Shown here: in pieces, positions 8,129-16,108 of the stretch
How positions within the stretch are numbered: the stretch's first letter is position 1
Layout of the letters: each line of letters begins with the position of its first letter
From: Flavobacteriaceae bacterium
GTDB lineage: Bacteria; Bacteroidota; Bacteroidia; Flavobacteriales; Flavobacteriaceae
NCBI GenBank assembly: GCA_947451525.1
Contig: CANFZM010000024.1
Location: forward strand, 1-40,481
Direction of reading: 5' to 3'
Length of the DNA: 40,481 bases
Program-made: the position numbers and the translations under genes
Notes under the pieces: generated by a model
Told to the model about the DNA's origin: nothing
Database searches by the model: none
Seen by the model: the letters and a program-made list of their open reading frames with translations, nothing else

Positions 8129-8154
8129 TACAAAGTATATTTCCTTACTTAAAT

Positions 8155-9213
8155 CTAAAATCCAAAATAGGCCAAAATTTCTCCCCTTAAAAGCACTATT
8201 CCTGTAATCATAATATTGACAATGGAAAGCGGAATTAATATTTTCCAACCTAAATTCATCAATTGATCGTATCTAAATCTTGGAATAGTCCATCTAATCC
8301 ACATAAAGAAGAAGATGAAAAAGCAAAGTTTTGCAAACAACGCTCCCATTCCTATTACATTTCCAAGATTTACACCCCAATGTTCTACTACCCAACTCAT
8401 TCCTGGATAATTATATCCTCCAAAGAATAAAACCGAAATAATAGTTGCCGAAATAAACATATTAGCATATTCTGCAAATAAATAAAATCCCATTTTCATT
8501 GAAGAATACTCAGTGTGGTAACCTCCAATTAATTCCGATTCGCATTCTGCTAAATCGAAAGGTGTTCTATTAGTTTCTGCAAATGCACAAATTAAAAAGA
8601 TTAAAAACGATAACGGTTGGTAGAAAACATTCCAATGCAAACCATGTTGTTGTACAGAAATTTCTTTCAAACTCAACGTTCCAGTCATCATCAATAAAGC
8701 AATCATCGATAATCCCATGGCAACTTCATAAGAAACCATTTGCGATGCTGCACGAACTGCTCCCATCAAAGAGAACTTATTATTAGATGCCCATCCACCA
8801 ATCATGATTCCGTAAACTCCAATAGATACTACTGCAAAAATATACAATAAAGCACTATCGGTATCGGTTGCTTGAAGTAGAACATCTCTGCCAAAAATAT
8901 GCAATTTATCTCCCCACGGAATTACAGCACTTGTCATTAAGGCTGCACTCATGGCTATAGCAGGACCTACAAAAAATAGAAATTTATTTTTTGTATTTGG
9001 TTCAAATTCTTCTTTTGCAAAAAGTTTCATTCCATCGGCAAGTGGTTGTAATAGTCCACCCCAACCAGCACGATTTGGTCCAACTCTATCTTGAAGGTAG
9101 GCTGCAACTTTTCTTTCTGCCCAAGTAGAATACATTGCCATTACCATGGTAAATGCAAATATCACAAGGATAAAAATACTTTTTTCTATAATAAAGGTAG
9201 TAGAACTATCCAT
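8155..9213 (-). CDS. nuoH: NADH-quinone oxidoreductase subunit H
   Basis: A 352-residue membrane subunit with eight or nine helices that forms much of the quinone-binding cavity of complex I. DRVGPNRAGWGGLLQPLADG (about 42-61) is the family signature, followed by KLFAKEEFEPN. NRTPFDLAECESELIGGYHTEYS (about 215-237) is the second signature loop facing the quinone site. Its start overlaps the nuoG stop by 8 nt, so the two are translationally coupled. Downstream, the operon is interrupted by an ORF6N gene and a hairpin repeat before nuoI. Confidence 0.96.
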   Translation of the reverse strand: MDSSTTFIIEKSIFILVIFAFTMVMAMYSTWAERKVAAYLQDRVGPNRAGWGGLLQPLADGMKLFAKEEFEPNTKNKFLFFVGPAIAMSAALMTSAVIPWGDKLHIFGRDVLLQATDTDSALLYIFAVVSIGVYGIMIGGWASNNKFSLMGAVRAASQMVSYEVAMGLSMIALLMMTGTLSLKEISVQQHGLHWNVFYQPLSFLIFLICAFAETNRTPFDLAECESELIGGYHTEYSSMKMGFYLFAEYANMFISATIISVLFFGGYNYPGMSWVVEHWGVNLGNVIGMGALFAKLCFFIFFFMWIRWTIPRFRYDQLMNLGWKILIPLSIVNIMITGIVLLRGEILAYFGF

Positions 9214-10261
9214 TGTTTTTAGAATTTACGGGGTTACCATCTATTTTTTCGTTGTAATCAATTTCGGACATACTGATTTTTTTACGATCGATATCTCTAC
9301 CTTGAAGAATTCCTTTTTCGGTTTCAATAACAACGGTGTCTAATTTTCCGAAATGTTTATTTTGATTGATAACCGAATCTTTCTCGAATTTTCTTGGTCC
9401 TTCAATGATCCAATCTGCAACGTCTTTTTTATCAAAACGACAAGTGTTGCAAATAAAATCTTCTACTTCATGGTATTCGTCTTTTCTTGCGGTTACTCTT
9501 TGAATTTCGTCACCAAACATCCAAACGGTTGTTTTACCGCAACATCCTGGAGTGGTACATTCTCTGTGTGCATTGAACGGTTTGTTGAACCAAACTCTTG
9601 ATTTGAATCGGAAAGTTTTATCGGTTAATGCTCCAACAGGACAAACGTCAATCATGTTTCCAGAGAACTCGTTGTCGATTGCTGTAGAAATACAAGTGGA
9701 TATTTGTGAATGATCGCCACGATTTAAAACTCCGTGAACTCTACCATCGGTTAATTGGTCTGCAACTTCCACACAACGTTGGCAAACAATGCAACGGTTC
9801 ATGTGTAATTGAATGTGAGGACCAATATTTTCTGGTTCGAAGGTTCTTTTTTCTTCTATGAAACGAGTTTCTGATTTCCCGTGTTCAAAACTTAGGTTTT
9901 GTAAATCACATTCTCCTGCTTGATCGCAAACTGGGCAATCTAAAGGGTGATTAATCAATAGGAATTCGGTTACTGCTTTACGCGCTTCGGTTACTCTTTC
10001 GGAAGATTTGCTGGCAATTTCCATTCCGTCTTGACAACCTGTAATACAAGAGGCTACCAATTTTGGCATAGGTCTTGGATCGGCTTCACTACCTTTTGTA
10101 ACGTCCACTAAACAGCAACGGCATTTTCCGCCAGTTCCTTTTAGTTTAGAATAATAACACATGGCTGGCGGAACAGATTCTCCACCAATCATACGAGCCG
10201 CTTGCAGAATGGTTGTTCCTGCTTCAACTTCAATTTCTTGACCGTCTATGGTTACTTTCAT
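9206..10261 (-). CDS. nuoG: NADH-quinone oxidoreductase subunit G, short form
   Basis: A 351-residue peripheral subunit of complex I. An N-terminal [2Fe-2S] ferredoxin domain (cysteines 35, 47, 50, 72) is followed by the His-Cys3 [4Fe-4S] motif HPLDCPVCDQAGEC (H105, C109, C112, C118) and a CIVCQRC site (C157, C160, C163, with C207 in DVCPVG). A further cysteine group (ECTTPGCC, ICNTC) lies at about 235-275. The large molybdopterin-oxidoreductase-like domain of enterobacterial NuoG (about 900 residues in total) is absent. I think this short form is normal for flavobacteria rather than a truncation, since every cluster motif is intact. It overlaps nuoH by 8 nt; a hairpin repeat separates it from nuoF. 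Confidence 0.93.
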   Translation of the reverse strand: MKVTIDGQEIEVEAGTTILQAARMIGGESVPPAMCYYSKLKGTGGKCRCCLVDVTKGSEADPRPMPKLVASCITGCQDGMEIASKSSERVTEARKAVTEFLLINHPLDCPVCDQAGECDLQNLSFEHGKSETRFIEEKRTFEPENIGPHIQLHMNRCIVCQRCVEVADQLTDGRVHGVLNRGDHSQISTCISTAIDNEFSGNMIDVCPVGALTDKTFRFKSRVWFNKPFNAHRECTTPGCCGKTTVWMFGDEIQRVTARKDEYHEVEDFICNTCRFDKKDVADWIIEGPRKFEKDSVINQNKHFGKLDTVVIETEKGILQGRDIDRKKISMSEIDYNEKIDGNPVNSKNNG

Positions 10262-10333
10262 TTACCAATATTTAACTCCTAAGGAGTATTTTTGTTCTTT
10301 TTAATTCTATTTTGTTGTCTAAAGTTTATTCTT

Positions 10334-10405
10334 TAGCCCCGATTGTAGTGGAAATCCTTTGCTTTTTTTCTTTAAAAAAGCAAAGATTGCAACGAAAAGC
10401 GGGAA
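10334..10405 (+). repeat. Hairpin repeat, copy B
   Basis: On the plus strand, a box with GATTGTAGTGGAAATCC (10341-10357) abuts a perfect 12-bp stem (CTTTGCTTTTTT 10357-10368 with its complement at 10374-10385, 5-nt loop). The closing box ATTGCAACGAAAAGCGGGAA (10386-10405) follows at once. It lies in the nuoG-nuoF gap, in the opposite orientation to the operon. Confidence 0.75.
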
Positions 10406-10448
10406 AATGGATTGCTGAAAATGCCCAAGCCATTCGCTTTTAATTATT

Positions 10449-11816
10449 TTAAACTTCTTGCTTTGTTATTAAATGCCTTACTTTTTCAAAAGGCTCATTT
10501 ACAAAGTGATCTCTATTTTTTATTTTTTCTGGGAAACGAATGTGGTATTCAAACTCGTCTCTAAAATGGCGAATTGCCGCAGCAACTGGCCATGAAGCCG
10601 CATCGCCTAATGGGCAGATGGTGTTTCCTTCAATTTTAGATTGGATGCTCCACAACAAATCGATGTCTTCTTCGCGACCTTGACCGTTTTCGATTCTCCA
10701 CAATACTTTTTCTAACCAGCCGGTTCCCTCACGACATGGGGTGCATTGACCACAAGATTCGTGATGGTAAAAACGAGAGAAATTCCAAGTGTTGCGAACG
10801 ATACAGGCTCGGTCGTCATAAACTATAAATCCTCCAGAACCTAACATAGAACCTGTTGCGAATCCACCATCAGAAAGGCTTTCGTAAGACATTAATCTAT
10901 CTTCTCCAGCAGCGGTTTTGTAAATTAAATTGGCTGGTAAAATTGGCACCGAACTTCCTCCAGGAACTAACGCCTTTAAAGGTCTGTCGGTTTGCATTCC
11001 ACCACAATATTCGTCAGAATTCATGAATTCGTAAACGGATAAACCCAATTCGATTTCGTAAACTCCTTGGTTTTTGATATTTCCAGAGGCCGAAATTAAT
11101 TTGGTTCCTGTTGAACGACCAATTCCAATTCCTGCGTAATCGGCTCCTGAATTGTTAACAATCCAAGGCACAGCAGCAATAGTTTCTACGTTATTTACTA
11201 CGGTTGGATTTTGCCAAAGTCCTTTAACAGCAGGAAAGGGTGGTTTTAAACGCGGATTACCACGTTTCCCTTCTAAACTTTCTAAAAGTGCAGTTTCTTC
11301 TCCGCAGATGTATGCTCCACCACCAATTTGAACATAAAGTTCTAAATCGTAGCCTGAACCTAATATATTTTTACCCAACCAACCTGCAGCTTTTGCTTCG
11401 GCTATGGCTCTTTCTAATATTTTATAAACCCACATGTATTCTCCACGAATGTAGATGTAGGATAAGTTGGCGCCCAAAGCGTAACTTGATGTAATCATTC
11501 CTTCTATTAATAGGTGAGGAATGTACTCCATTAAGTAACGATCTTTAAAAGTGCCTGGTTCGGATTCGTCAGCATTACAAACTAAATGACGTGGGTTTCC
11601 CGATTTTTTGTCGATAAAACTCCATTTCATTCCTGCTGGAAATCCTGCACCACCACGACCACGAAGACCAGAAGTTTTCACTTCTTCTACTACTTCATCG
11701 GGCGTCATTTTTTTCAAGGCTTTTTCTACAGAGGCATAACCGCCTTCTTTGCGATATACTTCGTAAGTTTTAATACCCGGAACATTGATTTTGTCTAATA
11801 ATATTTTTCTTGACAT
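10449..11816 (-). CDS. nuoF: NADH-quinone oxidoreductase subunit F (NADH- and FMN-binding)
   Basis: A 455-residue soluble subunit where NADH is oxidised and electrons enter FMN. GLRGRGGAGFPAGMKW (about 50-65) is the FMN/NADH glycine-rich loop, CNADESEPGTFKDR the following signature, and GAYICGEETALLESLEG (about 170-190) lines the site. The [4Fe-4S] cluster N3 is held by SCGQCTPCREG (about residue 355) plus a cysteine in TICPLGD. It begins 1 nt after the stop of an inserted hepT gene rather than directly after nuoE, so its translation may depend on ribosomes leaving hepT. A hairpin repeat of about 70 bp separates it from nuoG. Confidence 0.96.
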   Translation of the reverse strand: MSRKILLDKINVPGIKTYEVYRKEGGYASVEKALKKMTPDEVVEEVKTSGLRGRGGAGFPAGMKWSFIDKKSGNPRHLVCNADESEPGTFKDRYLMEYIPHLLIEGMITSSYALGANLSYIYIRGEYMWVYKILERAIAEAKAAGWLGKNILGSGYDLELYVQIGGGAYICGEETALLESLEGKRGNPRLKPPFPAVKGLWQNPTVVNNVETIAAVPWIVNNSGADYAGIGIGRSTGTKLISASGNIKNQGVYEIELGLSVYEFMNSDEYCGGMQTDRPLKALVPGGSSVPILPANLIYKTAAGEDRLMSYESLSDGGFATGSMLGSGGFIVYDDRACIVRNTWNFSRFYHHESCGQCTPCREGTGWLEKVLWRIENGQGREEDIDLLWSIQSKIEGNTICPLGDAASWPVAAAIRHFRDEFEYHIRFPEKIKNRDHFVNEPFEKVRHLITKQEV

Positions 11817-11817
11817 A

Positions 11818-12180
11818 CTATTTTAAATATTTGTCTAAATCTTTTAATATGATTTGAATGTCTTTTTTAAGAGGCATCATATTTTTTGTAGCAATTTCAT
11901 AAAGCAAGGTTTCATCCACTCTAAAATATTCATGTGAAATCATATTTCTTGTTGCAATAATTTTTTTCCATGGAGAGGAAGTTTTGGAATTATATAAAAC
12001 TTCTTCTGAAATATGATTTGTTGCTTCTCCAATTATTTCCAACAATCTCTCGATTGCCAATTTTTTTTCTATGTTTTTAGAAAATTCCTCAAATGAAACA
12101 TTATTTAAGATAATTTCTATGTTTTCTATTGCTTCAATAACATGTGATATTCTTGCTTTATCGCCTAATTCATGCTTCAT
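11818..12180 (-). CDS. hepT: HEPN-domain RNase toxin HepT-like (type VII TA), copy 1
   Basis: A 120-residue helical protein of the HEPN/DUF86 family. RNMISHEYF contains the RX4HXY motif (R78, H83, Y85); in studied HepT proteins R and H form the RNase site and the tyrosine is AMPylated by the partner. ERLLEIIGEA (about 44-53) is a second family signature. It overlaps the mntA partner by 11 nt and ends 1 nt before the nuoF start (TAG-T-ATG), so the module sits in the nuoE-nuoF junction without leaving a gap. The sequence is visibly more AT-rich than the flanking nuo genes (a 60-base line inside it is about 17% GC against about 42% in nuoF), which suggests transfer. Confidence 0.85.
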   Translation of the reverse strand: MKHELGDKARISHVIEAIENIEIILNNVSFEEFSKNIEKKLAIERLLEIIGEATNHISEEVLYNSKTSSPWKKIIATRNMISHEYFRVDETLLYEIATKNMMPLKKDIQIILKDLDKYLK

Positions 12181-12463
12181 ATATCAATATTTTATCCTTA
12201 TTAATATAATTTTCAATGAGAGGTGAAATATATTTTATGGAAACAAAGTCAACATCTTTGTGTAAGAGTTCCTTAATTTCTTCCCACCATCCTGCATATT
12301 CCCATCCAATTTCTTTTGTATAATCCCAATCAATTAACAAATCAACATCGCTGTTTTCATCTGCTTCACCTCTTGCATAAGAACCAAATAAATATACTTT
12401 TTTCACAGGTTTATCTGTAAAGAAAGTTTTAATTTGATTTATTTGCGAGGTGGTTAATTTCAT
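12170..12463 (-). CDS. mntA: Minimal nucleotidyltransferase MntA-like (antitoxin), copy 1
   Basis: A 97-residue minimal nucleotidyltransferase. FGSYARGEADENSDVDLLID contains the GSX10DXD motif (G27, S28, D39, D41) of the MNT/MntA family. Studied MntA enzymes neutralise HepT by transferring AMP to its tyrosine. The start codon overlaps the nuoE stop by one base (TAATG), and the end overlaps hepT by 11 nt, so the antitoxin is made first and is coupled to nuoE translation. No promoter is visible in front. The function follows from the intact motifs and pairing, not from experiment. Confidence 0.85.
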   Translation of the reverse strand: MKLTTSQINQIKTFFTDKPVKKVYLFGSYARGEADENSDVDLLIDWDYTKEIGWEYAGWWEEIKELLHKDVDFVSIKYISPLIENYINKDKILIYEA

Positions 12464-12993
12464 TATTTATCGTGTAAAGTGATTTTTCCATCCTTACAAT
12501 CAGTTACTAACTGATCGATCTTTTCTTTGGTTAAATGTTCTTGGTAGAAATCTCCCAATTGCATCATCGGAGCATAACCACAAGCCCCAAGGCATTCTAC
12601 ACCGCGAACTTCAAATTGTCCGTCTGCAGTAGGTTCACCAACTTTTACTCCCAATTTTGAACAAGTGTAATCCATTAAATCTTCTACACCGTTTTGACAA
12701 CAAGGGGAAGTTTGACAGAATTCAAACATGTATTTTCCGATTGGTCTTTGGTTGAACATAGTATAAAATGTCACCACTTCAAAAACTTCAATAGGTTGAA
12801 TTTCAAGAATTTCAGCTACTTTTATTTGTAAATCGGTACTTAACCAATTATCGTGAGCATCTTGAACTTCGTGTAAAACTGGCAATAAAGCCGATTTCTT
12901 TTTACCTTCAGGATAATGACTGATTAATTCGTTGATGCGTGTCATCAAAGATTCGGTCATGTTTATTTCTTGTTGGATATGTGTTTTTTCCAT
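12463..12993 (-). CDS. nuoE: NADH-quinone oxidoreductase subunit E
   Basis: A 176-residue thioredoxin-fold subunit that binds the [2Fe-2S] cluster N1a next to NuoF. The four ligands are visible as CQTSPC (C93, C98) and CLGAC (C134, C138). The start used has an internal alternative at residue 12 (MTESLMTRI); the longer form is kept because it adds no conflict with upstream sequence. The stop overlaps the start of an inserted mntA gene (TAATG). Upstream, about 80 bp of AT-rich simple repeat separates it from nuoD. Confidence 0.95.
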   Translation of the reverse strand: MEKTHIQQEINMTESLMTRINELISHYPEGKKKSALLPVLHEVQDAHDNWLSTDLQIKVAEILEIQPIEVFEVVTFYTMFNQRPIGKYMFEFCQTSPCCQNGVEDLMDYTCSKLGVKVGEPTADGQFEVRGVECLGACGYAPMMQLGDFYQEHLTKEKIDQLVTDCKDGKITLHDK

Positions 12994-13008
12994 TTCTAAT
13001 TTTAGATA

Positions 13009-13070
13009 TTAAATTTTAGATATTAGATATTCAAATCTGCATTCTAAAATCTGCATTCTGCAATCTTATT
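13009..13070. repeat. Degenerate ATCTGCATTCTAAA simple repeat
   Basis: The nuoD-nuoE gap is filled with repeated short units (TTTTAGATATTA, ATCTGCATTCT, CTGCAATCT). A very similar array lies at 29527-29612 between the polyprenyl synthetase and the next gene, which shows that it is a dispersed repeat type and not chance AT-richness. Confidence 0.5.
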
Positions 13071-13072
13071 TC

Positions 13073-14308
13073 TTATGCGTCTAATTCTCCTGCAATTACA
13101 TTTAAACTGGATAGTATTACAATAGCATCCGATAACATTCCGCCTTTAATCATTTCGGTATACGCTTGATAGTAAATAAAACAAGGTCTTCTAAAATGTA
13201 AACGATAGGGAGTTCTACTTCCATCGGTTACTAAATAAAATCCTAATTCACCGTTTCCTCCTTCCACCGGATGGTATATTTCTGCTACTGGAACTGGAAC
13301 TTCACCCATCACAATTTTGAAGTGATAAATTAAACTTTCCATATTGTGGTATACATCTTCTTTTGGAGGTAAATAATAATCAGGAACATCCGCATGAATT
13401 GGACCTTCTGGTAATTTTGCTAATGCCTGACGAATGATACTTAAACTTTCCCAAACTTCAGCATTACGAACGCAAAAACGATCGTAAGTATCGCCTGACT
13501 TTCCAACAGGAATGTCAAATTCAAAATCTTCGTAAGAGGAGTAAGGTTGTGCTTTTCTAACGTCATAATCAATTCCTGCAGCACGTAAATTAGGACCGGT
13601 TAAGCCGTATTGCATTGCGCTTTCGGCAGTGATTGGACCAACATTTACCGTTCTGTCAATGAAAATTCTATTTCTTTCGAATAGATTTTCAAATTCTTTC
13701 CAAGCAACTGGAAAATCAGTTAAGAAAGTGTCTAATTTTTTGAAAGCAGCTTCGGACCAATCTCTTTCGAAACCTCCAATTCTCCCCATATTGGTTGTTA
13801 AACGAGCACCACAAATTTCTTCGTAAATTTCGTAAATTTTTTCACGGAATTGAAATACATAAAGGAAACCGGTATAGGCTCCCGTATCTACTCCTAAAAT
13901 AGAATTACAAATTAAGTGATCGGATATACGCGCCAATTCCATTACAATTACTCTAAGATATTGCGCTCTTTTTGGAACTTCAATTTCTAATAGTTTTTCC
14001 ACCGTCATCCACCACGCCATGTTATTGATAGGAGAAGAACAATAGTTCATTCTATCTGTCAATACATTTACTTGGTAAAACGGGCGGTTTTCTGCAATTT
14101 TTTCAAAAGCACGGTGAATATAACCAATGGTTGGTTCTGCATCAAGAATACGTTCTCCATCCATCAACAAGATATTTTGAAAAATACCGTGTGTTGCTGG
14201 GTGCGTTGGGCCAAGATTTAATATGGACAGTTCGCTTCCGTCTTCGTTGCGAGTTTGTTCAATAACTTTGGCATATCGATGCTCTGGTAATAATAATAAG
14301 TCTGACAT
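13073..14308 (-). CDS. nuoD: NADH-quinone oxidoreductase subunit D
   Basis: A 411-residue peripheral subunit related to the large subunit of [NiFe] hydrogenases; with NuoB it forms the quinone site near cluster N2. LNLGPTHPATHGIFQNIL (about 30-47) is the family signature, with the histidines that touch the quinone. IGYIHRAFEKIAENRPF and DRMNYCSSPINNMAW follow, and SLNVIAGELDA is the C-terminus. The hydrogenase-type metal cysteines are absent, as expected. The start lies 1 nt after an inserted hepT gene (TAG-A-ATG), which separates it from nuoC. Confidence 0.96.
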   Translation of the reverse strand: MSDLLLLPEHRYAKVIEQTRNEDGSELSILNLGPTHPATHGIFQNILLMDGERILDAEPTIGYIHRAFEKIAENRPFYQVNVLTDRMNYCSSPINNMAWWMTVEKLLEIEVPKRAQYLRVIVMELARISDHLICNSILGVDTGAYTGFLYVFQFREKIYEIYEEICGARLTTNMGRIGGFERDWSEAAFKKLDTFLTDFPVAWKEFENLFERNRIFIDRTVNVGPITAESAMQYGLTGPNLRAAGIDYDVRKAQPYSSYEDFEFDIPVGKSGDTYDRFCVRNAEVWESLSIIRQALAKLPEGPIHADVPDYYLPPKEDVYHNMESLIYHFKIVMGEVPVPVAEIYHPVEGGNGELGFYLVTDGSRTPYRLHFRRPCFIYYQAYTEMIKGGMLSDAIVILSSLNVIAGELDA

Positions 14309-14309
14309 T

Positions 14310-14657
14310 CTATAATGTTGAATTATTTATTTTGTTTTCTATTTCTATTTTAAGATTTGGAATATGATTTATAATGATACTCCAAATATTTTCATCAGAT
14401 ATGCTATCGTAAGCATGGATGATTTGGTTTCTTAATCCAATTATTCTGCGGGCATTAGTAATTTGAATTTCAGAATTTTCTTTTAAAACTCTACTTACTG
14501 CCTCCCCAATTATTTCTAAATTTCTTTCTATTCCTCTTTTTAACAAAGCATTTTTACTATAATTTGAAAAAGTTTTTTCTTCTTTTAACAAAAAGCTATC
14601 TATTTCTTCAATAGCCAATTTTATATCAAATAATGATTTTAAAACTTTCTCATCCAT
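14310..14657 (-). CDS. hepT: HEPN-domain RNase toxin HepT-like (type VII TA), copy 2
   Basis: A 115-residue helical protein of the HEPN/DUF86 family. GLRNQIIHAYD contains the RX4HXY motif (R76, H81, Y83) shared by HepT toxins, and RNLEIIGEA (about 45-53) is the second signature. Its sequence is clearly different from copy 1 at 11818-12180, so the two modules are not a recent duplication of one another. It overlaps its mntA partner by 8 nt and ends 1 nt before nuoD. Toxicity is predicted from the intact motif. Confidence 0.85.
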   Translation of the reverse strand: MDEKVLKSLFDIKLAIEEIDSFLLKEEKTFSNYSKNALLKRGIERNLEIIGEAVSRVLKENSEIQITNARRIIGLRNQIIHAYDSISDENIWSIIINHIPNLKIEIENKINNSTL

Positions 14658-14949
14658 AAATCAGCTGTTTTTCTCTATCGACAACTTTTCTGAATATTGG
14701 ATTTTTTATTGCTTGATTTTCAACTAAATCAATAGGTCTATTAAATAACAATTCTACTTTTTCCTTAAAATCCATGTAATTGTCAAAATAATCTTTTAAA
14801 TCGATTGTCGAAAATTGAATTAACATATCAATATCGCTTTCGTCATTAAATTTTTCAGTTAATATAGAACCAAACAAATACAATTGTTTTACATGGTGAT
14901 CCATGCAAAGCTTATCTAGTTTTTGTTTATGTTTTTCTATCAACGTCAT
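14650..14949 (-). CDS. mntA: Minimal nucleotidyltransferase MntA-like (antitoxin), copy 2
   Basis: A 99-residue minimal nucleotidyltransferase. FGSILTEKFNDESDIDMLIQ holds the GSX10DXD motif (G27, S28, D39, D41). The common arginine-glycine after the GS is replaced by LTE, but the metal-binding aspartates are intact. It starts 3 nt after the nuoC stop (TAA-CAA-ATG) and overlaps hepT by 8 nt. By analogy with studied pairs it would AMPylate and so silence HepT. As with copy 1, no separate promoter is seen, so expression probably depends on the nuo promoter. Confidence 0.83.
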   Translation of the reverse strand: MTLIEKHKQKLDKLCMDHHVKQLYLFGSILTEKFNDESDIDMLIQFSTIDLKDYFDNYMDFKEKVELLFNRPIDLVENQAIKNPIFRKVVDREKQLIYG

Positions 14950-14952
14950 TTG

Positions 14953-15474
14953 TTATAACTTTTGTGCTGTTCTTCCAAAGAAACGATCGTCTTTATCGGT
15001 TCTTCCTTGGTCTTCCATTGGAAATTCTTTTCGCATTGGGAAAGACACCATTTCATCCATATTTAATATACGTTTCAATTGCGGATGCCCTTTGAATACA
15101 ATTCCGTAAAAATCCCAAGTTTCTCTTTCCATCCAATTGGCGCAAAGAAATAAGTCAATGATTGTATTTACTTCTGGATTTTCACCTGATAAATAGGTAG
15201 TGACTCTTACTCTTACATTTTCAACCCAATTATGTAAATGATACACCACTGCAAATTGATGATTAGCATCATTTTCTGGGTAGTGCACTCCGCATAAATC
15301 CGTAAGGAAATGAAAATTTAAATCTTCTTCTGTTTTTAAAGTCCGAATTACTTCGTGAATTGCTTCTGGAGTAGCTTCGAATGAAAAAATATCTCTATTC
15401 ATTTTGAAATTCAGCACTTTGTCGCCAAATTTATTTGTAATTTTTTCTTGTATGTAGGTTGTTTCTAAAGCCAT
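14953..15474 (-). CDS. nuoC: NADH-quinone oxidoreductase subunit C
   Basis: A 173-residue peripheral subunit (30-kDa family) that packs against NuoD. HFLTDLCGVHYP, FAVVYHLHNW and the C-terminal signature WMERETWDFYGIVFKGHPQL (about 114-133), followed by RILNMDE and RKEFPMEDQGR, identify it. It is separate from nuoD, unlike the fused NuoCD of enterobacteria. It starts 1 nt after nuoB and is followed 3 nt later by an inserted mntA-hepT pair. Confidence 0.95.
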   Translation of the reverse strand: MALETTYIQEKITNKFGDKVLNFKMNRDIFSFEATPEAIHEVIRTLKTEEDLNFHFLTDLCGVHYPENDANHQFAVVYHLHNWVENVRVRVTTYLSGENPEVNTIIDLFLCANWMERETWDFYGIVFKGHPQLKRILNMDEMVSFPMRKEFPMEDQGRTDKDDRFFGRTAQKL

Positions 15475-15475
15475 T

Positions 15476-16018
15476 TTATAAGTTATAAGAAGCTAATAAT
15501 TCAACATATTCTGGAGAACTTCTTCTGCGAACAGATTCGTTTCTTACTAATTCTTGTAATTGCATAACGCCATCTACAATCTGCTCGGGTCTTGGTGGAC
15601 ATCCTGGAACATAAACATCAACAGGGATTACTTTGTCAATTCCTTGCAAAACAGAGTAGGTGTCGAAAACACCACCCGAACTTGCACAAGCTCCAACAGC
15701 AATAACCCAACGAGGCTCACTCATTTGTTCGTAAACTTGACGTAAAATAGGTGCCATTTTTTTGGAGATAGTTCCCATTACCATTAGCATGTCCGCTTGA
15801 CGAGGAGAAAAACTCACACGCTCAGAGCCAAAACGAGCTAAATCGTAATGCGAAGCCATAGTGGCCATAAATTCAATTCCACAACATGAAGTAGCGAATG
15901 GAAGTGGCCAAAGCGAATTAGCGCGAGCCATACCAACCACATCGTTTAGTTTGGTTGCAAAAAAACCTTCTCCTGTAACTCCTTCTGGTGGAGCAACCAT
16001 TTTTGTTTTATTTTCCAT
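15476..16018 (-). CDS. nuoB: NADH-quinone oxidoreductase subunit B
   Basis: A 180-residue subunit that binds the terminal [4Fe-4S] cluster N2, which reduces quinone. The ligands are the tandem cysteines in FATSCCGIEF (C45, C46), C111 in GACASSGG and C140 in YVPGCPPRPEQ. FSPRQADMLMVMGT is the conserved stretch between them. It ends 1 nt before nuoC. The gap of 90 bp to nuoA contains AT-rich simple repeats resembling those at 13009-13070 but no clear promoter. Confidence 0.97.
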   Translation of the reverse strand: MENKTKMVAPPEGVTGEGFFATKLNDVVGMARANSLWPLPFATSCCGIEFMATMASHYDLARFGSERVSFSPRQADMLMVMGTISKKMAPILRQVYEQMSEPRWVIAVGACASSGGVFDTYSVLQGIDKVIPVDVYVPGCPPRPEQIVDGVMQLQELVRNESVRRRSSPEYVELLASYNL

Positions 16019-16108
16019 TTTAGATATTAAATATCAAATGTTAATGTGACGACTTTATTAAAAGGACTTAAATAGGTATATAATTTGAAATACTAAATTT
16101 AATATCTA

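Noticed and set aside
9206..10261. Truncated nuoG
   Set aside because: All cluster-binding cysteines are intact and the end overlaps nuoH normally; the short form lacking the molybdopterin-like domain seems usual in this group.
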